Of a stretch of 64,000 nucleotides of DNA, positions 47,262 to 55,807 are shown one piece after another. Source of the stretch: Rariloculus sp963665575 (lineage in GTDB: Bacteria > Pseudomonadota > Gammaproteobacteria > Steroidobacterales > Rariloculaceae); contig CAXXDW010000006.1 of NCBI GenBank assembly GCA_963665575.2, positions 1,116,001 through 1,180,000 of the forward strand, written 5' to 3'. The translations under genes and the position numbers were made by a program. Below the pieces are notes generated by a model. That model searched no databases, was not told the origin of the DNA, and worked only from the letters and a program-made list of their open reading frames with translations. Within the stretch, counting starts at the first letter, position 1. Every line of letters begins with the position of its first letter.

Positions 47262-48216
47262 CTTCGGCAAGCTCAGGCACCTGATCACGCTCGATGGGCT
47301 GCCGAAGAGCCAGCTCGAACTTATTCTCGAGCGGGCTCGCCGTTACCTGACGGCCGTCGGCTCGCCGCCGCCGCGCGCGGGCACCTTGCGCGGTCAGACC
47401 GTGGCCAACCTGTTCTTCGAGGCGAGCACACGAACCCGGGCCTCGTTCGAACTCGCCGCGAAGAGACTCAGCGCCGATGTGCTGAACCTCGATGTCAACA
47501 TGTCCTCGCGCGCCAAGGGCGAGAGCATCATCGACACGATCTTCACAATCGAGGCGATGCAGGTCGACATCTTCGTCGTGCGCGACGCCGGCCCCGGCAT
47601 CCCGGCAAGGATCGCCCGTCAGGTCGCGCCGCACATCTGCGTGCTCAACGCCGGCGAAGCGGACCTCTCGCATCCGACCCAGGGGCTGCTCGATCTCATG
47701 ACGATCATGCTGCACAAGGGAGATCCGGCCAACCTCACGGTTGCCATCGTGGGCGACATTCGCCACTCGCGCGTCGCACGTTCTGCCTGGCAGGCACTGA
47801 GTACCTACGAGGTCGGTGAGTTCCGGCTCGTTGGACCGGCCGAGTTGCTGCCCGAAGACGACGAGTTTCCGGGGGCCGTGAGGACGACCGACCTCGCTGA
47901 AGGCATCGCGGGCGCCGACGTGGTCATGGCATTGCGCCTGCAGAAGGAACGGTTCGCCGAGCTCAGCGAGATTCCGGATCCGCAGGAGTATTTCCGCCGC
48001 TACGGGCTGACCGAGGCCACGCTCGGCGCGGCGCAGGCCGACGCCATCGTCATGCACCCGGGGCCGATGAATCGCGGCGTCGAGATCGCGAGTTCGGTCG
48101 CCGATGGGTCCCGGTCCGTCATCCGCGAGCAGGTGACCAACGGTCTTGCGATCAGAATGGCGGTGCTCGAGGTTGTTCACGACCATGTCCGCCGCGCACG
48201 CGGAGAGCACCCCTGA
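47239..48216 (+). CDS. pyrB: aspartate carbamoyltransferase, catalytic subunit
   Basis: About 325 residues from ATG 47239. Motifs: carbamoyl-phosphate site FFEASTRTRASFE (about 55), HPTQGLLDLMTIML (about 148), GDIRHSRVARSAW and MHPGPMNRGVEI (about 275). It performs the second pyrimidine step. In Pseudomonas an inactive dihydroorotase gene (pyrC') follows; here the next gene is a PyrK-type protein, and no pyrC-like gene is seen in the window. Confidence 0.95.
   Translation: MSFEQINSFGKLRHLITLDGLPKSQLELILERARRYLTAVGSPPPRAGTLRGQTVANLFFEASTRTRASFELAAKRLSADVLNLDVNMSSRAKGESIIDTIFTIEAMQVDIFVVRDAGPGIPARIARQVAPHICVLNAGEADLSHPTQGLLDLMTIMLHKGDPANLTVAIVGDIRHSRVARSAWQALSTYEVGEFRLVGPAELLPEDDEFPGAVRTTDLAEGIAGADVVMALRLQKERFAELSEIPDPQEYFRRYGLTEATLGAAQADAIVMHPGPMNRGVEIASSVADGSRSVIREQVTNGLAIRMAVLEVVHDHVRRARGEHP
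48202..48207 (+). promoter_or_regulatory. Shine-Dalgarno site deciding a CTG start
   Basis: GGAGAG lies five bases before CTG 48213, inside the end of pyrB, and supports initiation at CTG in the overlap CTGA. Confidence 0.5.
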
Positions 48217-49097
48217 CGACCCGAGGCACAATCTTCCTCGAGGAGGGCGAGATCCTCGAGCATCGCGCGTATTCCGCCGATCAGTACATCGTTCGCGTGA
48301 ACGCGCCGCAAGCCGCGCTGCGCGCGGACCCCGGCAGCTTCGCGCACATCCGCTGCGACGCGTCCATACCGCTCAGACGCCCGCTCTCGATCATGCGGGC
48401 CGAGCGTTCGGCGGGCTGGCTCGAGTTCCTTTACAAGCCCGTCGGCGCGGGGCTGGCCGCGCTCGCGCGTCGTGAGCCCGGCGAGCGCCTCAGCATCCTT
48501 GCCCCGATTGGTGTGGGGTTCATGCCGGACCCGGCCAGACCGCGCATCCTCGCGCTCGGCGGCGGCGTCGGCATTCCGCCGATCGTGTTTCTGGCTCAGG
48601 AACTGCGTGAGCGGACCGAATTCGAGCTGTTCGTGATGATGGGCTCCGAAGTGCCGTTCCCGTTTGACCTCGCCACGCCCTCGCGAGAGCTCCCGGGCAT
48701 TCCCGAGAGCGCGTCGCAGTCGATCGCGCTGCTCGAGCGCTGGGGCATCGGGTCGCGGCTTGCAAGCCGTGCCGGGCTCCCGGGCTGTTTCGCCGGATTC
48801 GTCCCGGAACTCGCGGACAAGTGGCTGCGGGCAAGCGCGCCGCGGGAACTCGCACGGACTCAGATCCTCGCCTGCGGCCCGGAGCCGATGCTGCGCGCAA
48901 CCGCAGACCTCGCATACGCGCACGATCTGCCGTGCCAGATCGCGGTCGAGGAATACATGGCCTGCGGCGTCGGCGGCTGCGCCGGTTGCACGCTCACCAT
49001 TCACGGCGCCAACGGCGCGGCGATGAAACGCGTCTGTGTCGACGGACCGGTCTTCGATGCGCGCGGCGTCTACCCGGCACCATCAAGCAGTCATTAG
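48213..49097 (+). CDS. pyrK: PyrK-like dihydroorotate dehydrogenase electron-transfer subunit, CTG start
   Basis: About 294 residues. Ferredoxin-reductase barrel (SFAHIRCDASIPLRRPLSIM, the FAD motif RPLS), then the NAD-binding part (ILALGGGVGIPPIVFLAQEL), and a C-terminal [2Fe-2S] site with cysteines in MACGVGGCAGC and KRVCVDGPVF. Start: the N-terminal strand TTRGTIFLEEGEILEH is needed for the fold and begins at CTG 48213, whose bases overlap the pyrB stop. GTG 48297 would delete it. PyrK passes electrons from a class 1B PyrD to NAD; pyrD is not in the window. The pyrB-pyrK pairing suggests a pyrimidine operon. Confidence 0.85.
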   Translation: MTTRGTIFLEEGEILEHRAYSADQYIVRVNAPQAALRADPGSFAHIRCDASIPLRRPLSIMRAERSAGWLEFLYKPVGAGLAALARREPGERLSILAPIGVGFMPDPARPRILALGGGVGIPPIVFLAQELRERTEFELFVMMGSEVPFPFDLATPSRELPGIPESASQSIALLERWGIGSRLASRAGLPGCFAGFVPELADKWLRASAPRELARTQILACGPEPMLRATADLAYAHDLPCQIAVEEYMACGVGGCAGCTLTIHGANGAAMKRVCVDGPVFDARGVYPAPSSSH

Positions 49098-49159
49098 CCG
49101 CCGGCCGCGTAAGCCGCACCGCGTTCGAGCGGTGCTACCTTGCGTGCTCCCGACCGCTG

Positions 49160-50203
49160 CTAGAAACCGCGCTTGTCCACAGCGCGAAAGCGTGCTTCCT
49201 CGCGGCTCACGAGGCCCTTCTTCACGAGTTCGGCCAGACATTGGTCGAGCGTGCGCATGCCATGCGCCTGACCCGTCTGAATGGCCGAATACATCTGCGC
49301 CAGCTTGCCTTCGCGGATGAGGTTCCGGATGGCAGGCGTGCCGAGCATGATCTCGTGCGCGGCCACACGGCCGCCGCCCGTCTTTCTGACGAGCGTCTGC
49401 GATATCACTGCGCGCAGCGACTCCGACAGCATGCCGCGCACCATCTCCTTCTCGCTCGCCGGGAACACGTCAACGATGCGGTCGATCGTCTTTGCGGCGG
49501 AGCTCGTGTGCAGCGTCGCGAACACGAGGTGGCCCGTTTCCGCGGCAGTGAGCGCGAGCCTGATCGTTTCGAGGTCCCGCATCTCCCCGACGAGCACGAT
49601 GTCCGGGTCCTCGCGCAGCGCCGCTCTGAGCGCCGCGTCGAAACCGGTGGTGTCGCGGTGCAACTCTCGCTGGTTGACGAGGCACTGCCTGCTTTCGTGC
49701 AGGAACTCGATCGGGTCCTCGATCGTGATGATGTGATTCGCGCGGGTGTCGTTGATGAAGTCGATCATCGCAGCCAGCGTCGTCGATTTGCCGGATCCCG
49801 TGGGTCCGGTCACCAGCACGAGGCCGCGGGCGTGCGTCGAGACTTCCCTGAAGATGGGCGGCGCACCGAGTTCGTCGAGCGACGGAATCCCGGACGGGAT
49901 CGTTCGAAAGACGGCGGCGCAGCCGCGACTCTGCCTGAACGCGTTGACCCTGAAACGTGCGAGTTCGGGGATCTCGAACGAGAAATCGGTCTGCAGCAGC
50001 GCCTCGAAGTCGCTGCGCTGTTTGTCGTTCATTATGGCGTCAACCATACTGTGTACATCGTCGTGCGCGAGACGCGGCCGATCGATGCGCGTGATCTCGC
50101 CGTCGACGCGGATCATCGGCGCGACGCCGGCCGAAAGGTGCAGGTCGGAGGCGTTGCGCGCAACGGCAACCTCGAGCAACCCAGCGAGATCGATCCTCGT
50201 CAT
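49160..50203 (-). CDS. pilT: type IV pilus retraction ATPase PilT
   Basis: The 347-residue hexameric ATPase of twitching motility. N-terminal NASDLHLSAGVAPMIRVDGE, Walker A GPTGSGKST near residue 130, the Asp box HIITIEDPIEFLH, Walker B region DIVLVGEMRDLETI, the His box ATLHTSSAAKTIDRI, and the retraction motif AIRNLIREGK near the C-terminus, which favours PilT over PilU. It is divergent from yggS, as in many gammaproteobacteria. No other pilus genes are nearby. Confidence 0.93.
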   Translation of the reverse strand: MTRIDLAGLLEVAVARNASDLHLSAGVAPMIRVDGEITRIDRPRLAHDDVHSMVDAIMNDKQRSDFEALLQTDFSFEIPELARFRVNAFRQSRGCAAVFRTIPSGIPSLDELGAPPIFREVSTHARGLVLVTGPTGSGKSTTLAAMIDFINDTRANHIITIEDPIEFLHESRQCLVNQRELHRDTTGFDAALRAALREDPDIVLVGEMRDLETIRLALTAAETGHLVFATLHTSSAAKTIDRIVDVFPASEKEMVRGMLSESLRAVISQTLVRKTGGGRVAAHEIMLGTPAIRNLIREGKLAQMYSAIQTGQAHGMRTLDQCLAELVKKGLVSREEARFRAVDKRGF

Positions 50204-50283
50204 GACTCTCCTTTTGCAGACACCGGCGCGCCGCCGCCAGGCTTCGGGCTGACGGCAGTTTAGGTGCGGGCCGCCGTGGGGTC

Positions 50284-50979
50284 GTGAGTCGAATCCGGGA
50301 GAATCTGGCCGAAATTCGCGCGCGCGTCGCGAATTCGCTTGTCAATGCCTCGCGGGCGGGCGACGAGGTCGTGATACTCGCGGTCAGCAAGCAGCAGTCG
50401 GCCGACGCCGTCGAGGCGGCCTGGCGGGCTGGGCAAAGGCACTTCGCCGAGAACTACCTCCAGGAGGCGCTCGCCAAGCTGGACCGGCTTGGCAGTCTCG
50501 ACATCGAATGGCATTTCATCGGCCGCATCCAGTCGAACAAGACACGGCCGATCGCAGAGCGCTTCGGCTGGGTGCATACCGTCGATCGGGCTCGGATCGC
50601 GCTGCGACTCAATGAACACAGACCGGCGTCGCTGCCGCCGCTCAACGTCCTGATCCAGGTCAACCAGGCCGGCGAGACGCAAAAGGCCGGCGTTGCCCCG
50701 TCGGGCGTCGAGGCGCTCGCGAGACTCATCGTTCAGCAGCCGCACCTCAGGCTCGCCGGATTGATGACGATACCGCCGGTGGCGGAGCCTCCCCAGAGCA
50801 ATGCCGCGTATTTCCAGGAGCTCAGCGAGCTCAGGGACCGTTTGCTTGCCCGCGGCATCGCGACGGACGCGCTTTCGATGGGAATGTCGGCCGACTTCGA
50901 GACCGCGATCGCGTGCGGTTCGACCTGTGTGCGCATCGGCACCGCGATCTTCGGCGCCCGGCCCTCCGGTGGAGGCTGA
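50284..50979 (+). CDS. YggS family pyridoxal phosphate-binding protein
   Basis: The 231-residue protein starts at GTG 50284. The lysine that holds PLP is in LAVSKQQSADAVEAAWRAGQ, followed by EWHFIGRIQSNK and the phosphate-binding end SMGMSADFETAIACGSTCVR. The family keeps PLP and amino acid pools in balance. The usual next gene, proC, is missing; yggT follows directly. Confidence 0.93.
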   Translation: MSRIRENLAEIRARVANSLVNASRAGDEVVILAVSKQQSADAVEAAWRAGQRHFAENYLQEALAKLDRLGSLDIEWHFIGRIQSNKTRPIAERFGWVHTVDRARIALRLNEHRPASLPPLNVLIQVNQAGETQKAGVAPSGVEALARLIVQQPHLRLAGLMTIPPVAEPPQSNAAYFQELSELRDRLLARGIATDALSMGMSADFETAIACGSTCVRIGTAIFGARPSGGG

Positions 50980-51090
50980 CGGCGGCCTGATCGACTCGCC
51001 CGTACGCCGGTGGATCGCACCGGGGTCTTCGCTCCGGGCTCACTCACTCGTGATATCTTGCGCCGTCCGTTTCGATGCCGCCGTCCCTGC

Positions 51091-51648
51091 ATGCAGAACT
51101 CGCTACTCTTCCTCGTCAAGACGCTGTCGGATCTTTACCTCGTGACGTTCGTCCTGAGGCTCATACTGCAGCGCGTCGGCGCCGACTTCTACAACCCCGT
51201 GTCGCAATTCGTCCTGCGCGTCACCCATCCGGTCGTCATTCGTGCAGGACGCATCTTGCCGAGCGTTGGCGCCATCGACCTGCCGACGCTTGCCTCCCTG
51301 ATCGTGTTGCAGTGCGTCGTGACGTGGCTGCTGCTCGCGCTCGCGAACGTGAACTTCACCGGGCCCGTTTTCGCCCAATACGTGTTCTTTCGCCTGATCA
51401 ACCTGACGCTCTGGCTCTATTCGATCTGTCTGATCGGTTACATCGTCTTGAGCTGGATCATGGCGATCCAGTACAACAGCTCACTGCGATCGCTGCTCGG
51501 CGCGATCGACGAGATCGTCGCACCGGTTCTGCGTCCCGTCCGGCGCATCCTGCCGACGCTCGGCGGCCTCGACCTCTCGCCGATCCCGGTCTTCATCCTG
51601 ATTCAGGCGATCGAGATCGCCCTGCCGCTGCCCGTGTTCCTGCGCTAG
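51091..51648 (+). CDS. YggT family membrane protein
   Basis: About 185 residues from ATG 51091 (MQNSLLFLVKTLSDLYLVTF), the family start; the in-frame upstream part is arginine-rich and unlike it. Two YggT repeats with about four to five membrane helices, including the hallmark VLRPVRRILPTLGGLDLSPI. Linked to osmotic tolerance and assembly of membrane proteins in other bacteria; the function here is inferred by family. Confidence 0.9.
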   Translation: MQNSLLFLVKTLSDLYLVTFVLRLILQRVGADFYNPVSQFVLRVTHPVVIRAGRILPSVGAIDLPTLASLIVLQCVVTWLLLALANVNFTGPVFAQYVFFRLINLTLWLYSICLIGYIVLSWIMAIQYNSSLRSLLGAIDEIVAPVLRPVRRILPTLGGLDLSPIPVFILIQAIEIALPLPVFLR

Positions 51649-51804
51649 CGGCAATACCGGGTCAGACGCTGCCGGGGAAGCGGACAGCCGCGCGCCGGCT
51701 TCGCACCCGGAGGGATCGCGTGGCTGGCGCAACGGCGTCCTGCGGCAATGTCGCCGCCCGGCAAATGGTTTATATTCGAGCGCGACAAGATACTGGGGGC
51801 GCGC

Positions 51805-52305
51805 ATGTTCGGTCATTCACAATTGCTTGCGGCACTGCTCGGCGCACTGCTTCTGGTCGCCGGATGCGATCAGGCGGGCAACACCGCGACATCGGCGGGC
51901 GACGATGTCGAGATCCTGTCAAGCACCGAGTCGTCGCAGGCCTTCGGCGATTACGAACTGCACTTCAACGCGCTCGGGACGAATCAGCTCACGCCGGAGA
52001 TCGCCCAGGAGTACGGCATCGTCAGGAACCCGAACCGCGTCATGCTCACGCTCAGCATCCTGGACACGAGCGGCGATGGTCTCGCTTCCGCCGTGTCGGG
52101 CAGTGTCGCGGCATCGGCAATCAACCTGACGGGCCAGCTCAAGAACATCCCGGTCCGGGAGATCGATGAGGGCGATGCGATCTATTACATCGGCGAGACG
52201 ACGGTTGCCGACTCCGAAACCCTGATCTTCACGGTGAGTGCCACGCCCACGGACGAGCCTGATCCCTTCACGGTCAGATTCCAGAAGCAGTTCTTCGTCG
52301 ATTAG
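51805..52305 (+). CDS. DUF4426 lipoprotein
   Basis: About 166 residues from ATG 51805. Lipoprotein signal with lipobox LLVAGC. The mature part (FGDYELHFNALGTNQLTPEI, then YGIVRNPNRVMLTLSIL) is the DUF4426 beta-sandwich. In Pseudomonas it follows metX-metW after yggT; those genes are absent here. Function unknown; envelope located. Confidence 0.85.
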   Translation: MFGHSQLLAALLGALLLVAGCDQAGNTATSAGDDVEILSSTESSQAFGDYELHFNALGTNQLTPEIAQEYGIVRNPNRVMLTLSILDTSGDGLASAVSGSVAASAINLTGQLKNIPVREIDEGDAIYYIGETTVADSETLIFTVSATPTDEPDPFTVRFQKQFFVD

Positions 52306-52368
52306 CGGCCTCGGCCAAGGGTCTGGCCGGTTCGCCCGCAGCGGCGCCGGGGACCCCGGCAATCGACT

Positions 52369-52845
52369 CTAGCCCGCCTGCATCCCGGGAACGCTCTGCC
52401 GGACCTTGTTGCGGATCCGGATCAGGTCGCCGTGGGAGACGTAGAGCAAGCCCGCGACCTTTCTGACGAGGTGATCCTCGTGCCTGTCCAGATGCAGGTC
52501 GGCAAACGCGACGCGCCACAGCATCTCGATCACGCGGTGTTTCTCGGTGACGCTGAGCTGCTCGTGCAGCGTTCTCGTGAACGCCTGCAGCGACGCGGCG
52601 TAGTCGGATTCGGCACGCGCGTCCTCGACGAGCAGTGCAAGCTCCTCGTCATCGAGCGAGAATGAGGTTCGCAACAGCGCCACGATCTCCTCGTCCTCGG
52701 TCAAGTCCGTCTCGTAGTCGGCGCGCGCAACCTCCACGAGCAGCAGCGCCGTCGCAAGCTGAATGCCATGCTCGCGCGATTCGGGGATGTCGTCGGCCTT
52801 CTTGCTCAGGGCCGTGTCAAAGATTTCGGTCAGGGCTTTCAACAT
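52369..52845 (-). CDS. TerB-like tellurite-resistance/co-chaperone domain protein
   Basis: The 158-residue all-helical protein has TerB features: LATALLLVEVARADYETDLT near residue 30 with acidic residues that may bind metal, and MLWRVAFADLHLDRHEDHLV near 108, then VSHGDLIRIRNKVR. Single TerB proteins are common in gammaproteobacteria with unclear roles. Convergent with the DUF4426 gene; no other ter genes. Confidence 0.85.
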   Translation of the reverse strand: MLKALTEIFDTALSKKADDIPESREHGIQLATALLLVEVARADYETDLTEDEEIVALLRTSFSLDDEELALLVEDARAESDYAASLQAFTRTLHEQLSVTEKHRVIEMLWRVAFADLHLDRHEDHLVRKVAGLLYVSHGDLIRIRNKVRQSVPGMQAG

Positions 52846-52893
52846 GGCTTGACGCGTATACGGCGCGACTCTCGCGGCGGTTGGCCGGATCGG

Positions 52894-53301
52894 CTAGTCG
52901 GCCTCGGGCGGTTTGAAGTCCAGGGCGGCGGAGTTGATGCAATAGCGCTGGCCGGTCGGTTGGGGCCCGTCGGCAAATACATGCCCAAGGTGCGCGCCGC
53001 ACCCTGCGCAGCAGATTTCCTCGCGAACCATGCCGTGACTCCTGTCCCGCCGCGATTCAACGGCGGAGTCCGAGCCTGGCGCCCAGAAGCTTGGCCAACC
53101 CGTGCCCGAATCGTATTTCTGTTCCGAGGAAAACAGGCGATTGCCGCAGCACACGCACAGGTATTCGCCGGTGTCCCTGTTGGCGTAATACGCACCCGTG
53201 AAGGGCGCTTCCGTCCCGCCTTCCTGTGTCACGTGGTATTGCTGCTCGCTCAAACGCTCGCGCAAGTTTCCGTCATTGACTTGCCCTGTCTTGTCCGCCA
53301 T
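52894..53301 (-). CDS. msrB: peptide-methionine (R)-S-oxide reductase
   Basis: About 135 residues from ATG 53301, seven bases after GAGGA. Zinc cysteines are in YLCVCCGNRLFSS and ICCAGCGAHLGHVF, and the catalytic cysteine is in RYCINSAALDF; GTGWPSFW is also present. It repairs oxidised methionine. A seven-codon extension upstream is possible. It is divergent from the osmoprotectant transporter. Confidence 0.95.
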   Translation of the reverse strand: MADKTGQVNDGNLRERLSEQQYHVTQEGGTEAPFTGAYYANRDTGEYLCVCCGNRLFSSEQKYDSGTGWPSFWAPGSDSAVESRRDRSHGMVREEICCAGCGAHLGHVFADGPQPTGQRYCINSAALDFKPPEAD

Positions 53302-53389
53302 CCAGTTGTTCCTCGAAACCATCGCACGGGCGTTTCGCCGGCCGCCGCGCCGCGGAGGGGAAACGCCGAGATGTTATCGTATCGCGGTT

Positions 53390-54118
53390 GTGCACGAGAT
53401 CATTGAGTTTCTCGGGGTCTCCAAGCGGTTCGGAAGCGTTAGCGTCTTCGACCGTCTCGATCTCGCCATCAGCACGGGAAGGACGACGGCGCTTGTCGGG
53501 GCGAGCGGCAGCGGCAAGTCGACGCTCCTGCAGATGATCAACGGCGTGCTCGTGCCCGACGACGGGCGCGTCGAAGTTTTCGGCAGCCCCTTGCCGGAGA
53601 GTCGCCTGGCGGCGTTTCGCCGCCGGATCGGCTACGCGGTCCAGGGCACCGGACTGTTTCCGCACCTTCGAATCGACGCCAACATCGGCCTGCTCGGCAA
53701 GCTCGAGGGCTGGTCGGATGCGAAACTCGCCGACCGTATCGTCGAACTCACCGAGTTGATGGGCCTTGCGCCCGAACTCACGCGCCGCTATCCGCACGAA
53801 CTCTCCGGCGGTCAGCAACAACGCGTCGGTATCTGCCGCGCGATGCTGCTGCGCCCGGAAATTCTGCTCCTCGACGAGCCGTTCTCGGGAGTCGACCCGC
53901 TGACCCGCGATGAAATTCACGAGCGTTTCGCCGAACTCATGCGTGCGGAACCGGTCACGGTCGTGCTCGTTACGCACGATCTGCACGAAGCGATGCGGCT
54001 GGCGTCGGAGCTCGTGGTTCTCGATGGCGGGCGCGTGCTGCAGGCCGACGCCGTGCAGGAAGTCGTCGAGCGGCCGGCCACCGAAGGCGTGGCACGCCTC
54101 TTTGAGCGCTTGCAATGA
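53390..54118 (+). CDS. osmoprotectant-type ABC transporter ATP-binding protein
   Basis: About 242 residues from GTG 53390. Walker A GASGSGKST, Q-loop in GYAVQGTGLFPHL, signature LSGGQQQRVGICRA and Walker B LLLDEPFSGVDPLTRDE, close to OpuCA/YehX ATPases but without the C-terminal CBS regulatory domains found in many OpuA/OpuC ATPases. The stop overlaps the partner gene by 4 bp. Confidence 0.88.
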   Translation: MHEIIEFLGVSKRFGSVSVFDRLDLAISTGRTTALVGASGSGKSTLLQMINGVLVPDDGRVEVFGSPLPESRLAAFRRRIGYAVQGTGLFPHLRIDANIGLLGKLEGWSDAKLADRIVELTELMGLAPELTRRYPHELSGGQQQRVGICRAMLLRPEILLLDEPFSGVDPLTRDEIHERFAELMRAEPVTVVLVTHDLHEAMRLASELVVLDGGRVLQADAVQEVVERPATEGVARLFERLQ

Positions 54119-55788
54119 TGTCTGGCGGCCCGCGGCGGGAATCGCGCTATATCAGGCGGAAGACCGCCGCGCCCAAGACGGGTGATCGCCTGGCCCTGGG
54201 ACACGGCCGCCGCTGCTGTCGCTCGCTCCAACCTCGCCGGAGCTCTCGCGCCCGGCGCCTTGCCGCTCGATTGCGGCCAGGCGTGCGCCACGGGCTTGCC
54301 GGGGCCGCGATTGCGGGTCTGTGCGCCGCGCTGCTCGGGCCGCTCGCCTCGGCGCAGCAGCCTCTCGTCGTCGGCAGCAAGACGTTCGCCGAGAGCTACA
54401 TTCTCGCGGAGATCATGGCGCAGCTACTCGAAGCCGAAGGCTACGAGGTCGACCGCCGGTTCGGGTTCGGGGGCACGCTGGTGACCTTCGAGGCGCTACA
54501 GGCCGGTGCGATCGACGTCTATCCCGAGTACAGCGGCACGATGCAGCACACCATACTGAGCTCGGGTGCGGATTTCGGGAGCGAAGCGTTCGCGGCCGAG
54601 GTCGAATCGCTGGGACTCGACACGCTCCAAACGTTCGGTTTCAACAATACCTACGCGCTGACTGTCACGGGCAATACAGCGCAGCGACTCGGGCTCGCCA
54701 CCATCACCGACCTCGTCGATCACCCGGAGCTCAGGTTCGGCGTAAGCCACGAGTTCCACGAACGCTCTGACGGCTGGCCCGGCATCAGCGGGGCCTACGG
54801 CCTGCCGCAGACGAGCTTCGGCATCGAGCACGGGCTCGCCTACCGCGCCATGCTCGAGGGGGACCTTGACGTTACCGATGCCTACTCGACGGACGGCGAC
54901 CTGATCCGCTACGACTTCGTGATCCTTGAAGATGACCTGAGCTTTTTCCCGAGCTACTTCGCACTGCCGCTGGTTCGGCAAACGATGCAACCGCGGGTCA
55001 AGGCGATCCTGAACCGGCTCGGTGGCACGCTCAGCGATGCAAGGATGCGCGAACTCAATGCCGAGGTCTCGATCGAGCGGCGCACGTTTGCCGATGTCGC
55101 GGCGGAGTTCCTTCGCGAGCGAGGCCTTGTCGCCGACGCCGCCGACCCACGGCCGACGAGTACGCTCGTGGCGGATCTCATCGACAACACCATCGTGCAC
55201 CTGAAACTCACGGGCATCGCGGTCGCCGCCGCTTGCGTGCTCGGGGTGGGGCTTGCGCTCGCGGTCCACCGGTCCCGGCCGCTGTCGCGCGGCGTGCTCT
55301 ACGCGACGGGCCTCCTGCAGACGATTCCTTCGATCGCCCTGCTTGCGCTCATGATCCCGCTGTTCGGAATCGGCCAGGTGCCGGCGATCATCGCGTTATT
55401 CCTGTACTCGCTGCTGCCGATCGTGCGCAATACCATCACGGCGCTCATCACCGTCGACCCGCTGCTCAAGCGCGTCGCGGCCGGCATGGGGCTCTCGCAG
55501 TCCGAGCAGCTCAGGCACGTGCATTTGCCCCTGGCGCTGCCGCATCTGCTCGCCGGGCTGCGCATTGCGGCCGTCATCAGCATCGGCACGGCGACGCTCG
55601 CGGCGTTCATCGGCGCGGGCGGTCTCGGCGAGCCGATCGTTACGGGACTCGCGCTCAACGATACGACGCTGATCCTGCAGGGCGCGATCCCCGCGGCCGG
55701 TCTTGCGCTTGCGGCCGAACTCGGCTTCGAACTGATCGAACGCCGGCTCGTGCCGGCCCACATGATGGCGTCCCGGCTGCCAAGCTGA
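54115..55788 (+). CDS. fused osmoprotectant-binding protein and ABC permease (OpuF-like)
   Basis: Up to 557 residues. The order is unusual: an N-terminal signal or anchor (HGLAGAAIAGLCAALLGPLA), a periplasmic QAT-family binding domain (LVVGSKTFAESYILAEIMAQ, about residues 85-345), then a five- or six-helix permease (LLQTIPSIALLALMIPLFGI; the EAA-like loop is LLKRVAAGMGLSQSEQLRHV). Such single-chain binding-permease fusions are known as OpuF. Residues 1-55 are an arginine-rich stretch unlike the family, so GTG 54283 may be the true start. The likely substrates are betaine, choline or related compatible solutes. Confidence 0.85.
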   Translation: MMSGGPRRESRYIRRKTAAPKTGDRLALGHGRRCCRSLQPRRSSRARRLAARLRPGVRHGLAGAAIAGLCAALLGPLASAQQPLVVGSKTFAESYILAEIMAQLLEAEGYEVDRRFGFGGTLVTFEALQAGAIDVYPEYSGTMQHTILSSGADFGSEAFAAEVESLGLDTLQTFGFNNTYALTVTGNTAQRLGLATITDLVDHPELRFGVSHEFHERSDGWPGISGAYGLPQTSFGIEHGLAYRAMLEGDLDVTDAYSTDGDLIRYDFVILEDDLSFFPSYFALPLVRQTMQPRVKAILNRLGGTLSDARMRELNAEVSIERRTFADVAAEFLRERGLVADAADPRPTSTLVADLIDNTIVHLKLTGIAVAAACVLGVGLALAVHRSRPLSRGVLYATGLLQTIPSIALLALMIPLFGIGQVPAIIALFLYSLLPIVRNTITALITVDPLLKRVAAGMGLSQSEQLRHVHLPLALPHLLAGLRIAAVISIGTATLAAFIGAGGLGEPIVTGLALNDTTLILQGAIPAAGLALAAELGFELIERRLVPAHMMASRLPS

Positions 55789-55807
55789 GTTGCCGGGGAC
55801 GGCCGGG

